Assembly (NCBI GenBank): GCA_016647705.1 | Contig: CM028327.1 | Coordinates: 43,526,017 to 43,590,016 of the forward strand | Length of the DNA: 64,000 nucleotides | Direction: 5' to 3' | Source: Eucommia ulmoides | Taxonomy: Eukaryota > Streptophyta > Magnoliopsida > Garryales > Eucommiaceae | Part shown: positions 62,519-64,000 of the stretch, in pieces | Position numbering within the stretch: the stretch's first letter is position 1 | Layout of the letters: each line of letters opens with the position of its first letter | Program-made: the position numbers and the translations under genes | Notes under the pieces: model-generated | What the model saw: only the letters and a program-made list of their open reading frames with translations | Database searches by the model: none | What the model was told of the DNA's origin: nothing

Positions 62519-62903
62519 ATATGATTCATTCCGAATTCGTTGTTTCTATTGCATTCTGCTCTACTACCGCACACTAGCGTTCTTAGCGCATAACCTGGGT
62601 TGCTTCTGTTGCTTGCTGGACAGATGAGGAACCGTATTGACACTAGTGAAACTACATTGGACAAGTAACGGATCGGTATGTGTGTGTGCGCGCGCTCATA
62701 TTTTGTAATAGCAGCGTCGAATTTTCAGCAGCAATTTCAAAATCAAAATATTGACAATAAGATAACTATATTACAAGTTAAAATAAAAAACTGAATCGAA
62801 ACTACTGACCTTCAAACGAAAGCATGAACAACAAAGGATTTTATATGCCAACAATCTGATGTTCGTCGATTTTTTCCTATAATTTCTGGACATTTTCAGC
62901 TGT

Positions 62904-64000
62904 TTATTTCAGAATGAGAGGGTCTGCACTCCTTGAATTTCTTGATATTCCATCAAATGTTCCATCTTCTTCCTGTTTATCATAAGGGTATTCCCTCAGA
63001 CTAGAACACGCCTCCTCCGTGTCTGAAGTACCTGGTCTTTCAGTCAAAAACCGTTCCCAGAACCCATCATTCACCCGAGCTGGAGTTGTTCCCACTTGAT
63101 TGTTAGTCGCATCCCCATCAGAATGGGCTTTGTTCTTCGACAAAGCTCTAAAATCAGCATCATTGCCCCCGATTTCATGATCTAGTTGGGGTAATTGAGC
63201 TGAGTATTGAAATTTTTCGACTTGCAATGGAGAAGAAGAAGCTAGAGTAAGATTCAATTGGCATGAAATATTACTCTCCCCTTCTTCATTTGCACCCAAA
63301 TTTTGCTGCAACAGGTGTTTATGTGACAAGGAAGAATCCATTTTTAGACCAAAAGACGTCCCGGTATCAGAAAGCTCTTGTGGCTCAGGAGCAAATAGAA
63401 GTGCACGGGTTTTCATACTATGTGAACTTCCACTTCCACCACCGCCGCCGCCGCCACCTTCATTTGAACTTTGAGTACTATTTGAAACCAAGTTCATATC
63501 AGAGACAGCCGGTGATAACTCTAGGCTGAGCTTATGAGAAAAATCTTGGTGGAAAATGGAGTTGTTATCGGGAAACAGTTGAGATTGAGAGTGATCAGCA
63601 CGAGGCAATCGTCTCTTCTTGTTATACGCTGAGAAATCCATAGATTCGATCTTCTTAGCAAGTTGATTGACGAAATCAGGATTTTGAGCAGCCTTGTTTA
63701 AGAAAGAAAGTAGATTTTCTTGCTTTTGCATCACGGTGTTTAGGCGTTGATTTAGGTCTTCTAATTGAAGCTTTGCGGTTGATTGTTGGTGTTTGAATCT
63801 CAAAAGGTTGGCTTCAACCGACGCTTTTTCGCGTGAAAGTCTATCAATTTCTTCCTCGAATGCTGCTCGTTCTGGATCGACTGTAGAACCTTGAGGTTGA
63901 GGATGGCTATGGCTGTGAATTGGTTTTCTTCTGTGGATGTTCTTAAGGAGATGCTTTTGATCTTTCACGAAATCTTCATTAGCGAATTCCCATTTCTCCG
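62904..64000 (-). CDS. HSFA5: Heat stress transcription factor, class A5 type (5' end outside window)
   Basis: Only the 3' exon is inside the window; the open frame runs without a stop through position 64000. It begins in the end of the DNA-binding domain (EKWEFANEDFVKDQKHLLKN), so most of the winged helix lies to the right. It then shows the class A linker with HRRKPIHSHSHP, a heptad-repeat oligomerisation region (about 63850-63640), the nuclear localisation signal YNKKRRLP, a run of eight glycines, and an activator AHA motif in NDGFWERFLTERPG near the C-terminus. The stretch NSIFHQDFSHKLSLELSPA and the motif ELSDTGT recall HSFA5 rather than HSFA4. Class A5 factors are known to form complexes with HSFA4 and repress it. 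The protein ends RSADPLILK, with the stop at 62906-62904. Confidence 0.9.
   Translation of the reverse strand, partial: EKWEFANEDFVKDQKHLLKNIHRRKPIHSHSHPQPQGSTVDPERAAFEEEIDRLSREKASVEANLLRFKHQQSTAKLQLEDLNQRLNTVMQKQENLLSFLNKAAQNPDFVNQLAKKIESMDFSAYNKKRRLPRADHSQSQLFPDNNSIFHQDFSHKLSLELSPAVSDMNLVSNSTQSSNEGGGGGGGGSGSSHSMKTRALLFAPEPQELSDTGTSFGLKMDSSLSHKHLLQQNLGANEEGESNISCQLNLTLASSSPLQVEKFQYSAQLPQLDHEIGGNDADFRALSKNKAHSDGDATNNQVGTTPARVNDGFWERFLTERPGTSDTEEACSSLREYPYDKQEEDGTFDGISRNSRSADPLILK

Overview
This is nuclear DNA of a dicot plant. The evidence is large AT-rich intergenic and intronic DNA, GT-AG introns, many small inverted-repeat transposons, and protein-coding genes whose closest recognisable relatives are plant genes. 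No species can be named from the sequence.

Six host genes can be read. From left to right they are: (1) a Werner-syndrome-like 3'-5' exonuclease gene on the minus strand (exons between 112 and 9107, last exon outside the window), with a broken Ty1/Copia element in its first intron; (2) a tandem second copy of that gene (10614-15375, minus) with identical exon sizes but no recognisable first exon; (3) a complete RAD50 gene on the plus strand (18498-38872, 27 exons, 1316 codons), whose introns carry a TRIM element, an RTE-type LINE, an hAT-like element with a perfect 8-bp target duplication and several MITEs; (4) cytosolic serine hydroxymethyltransferase (41061-44264, minus, 5 exons, 471 aa); (5) S-adenosyl-L-homocysteine hydrolase (51359-53905, plus, 3 exons, 485 aa); (6) a RALF peptide precursor (59243-59605, minus, 120 aa); and, at the right edge, the 3' part of a class A heat stress factor of the HSFA5 type (62904-64000, minus).

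From memory of Arabidopsis annotation, the WRN exonuclease, SHM4, SAHH1, a RALF-like gene and HSFA5 lie close together on chromosome 4 (about AT4G13870 to AT4G13980), while RAD50 is on chromosome 2. The window therefore looks like the orthologous block with RAD50 inside it. SHMT and SAHH belong to the one-carbon/methyl cycle. RAD50 and the WRN exonucleases belong to DNA repair. Nothing suggests the genes form an operon-like unit.

The rest is mostly transposon debris: Mutator-type MITEs with 9-bp target duplications, two larger long-TIR elements with foreign interiors (48960-50231 and 59895-61147), PIF/Harbinger-like and hAT-like MITEs, SINE-like pieces, a probable SIRE-type LTR, and an organelle-derived trnN remnant. 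The most unusual structure is a 205-bp, 203/205 identical inverted copy of the SAHH 3' untranslated region placed 650 bp downstream. It is followed by a 40-bp direct copy of spacer sequence, the pattern left by replication template switching.
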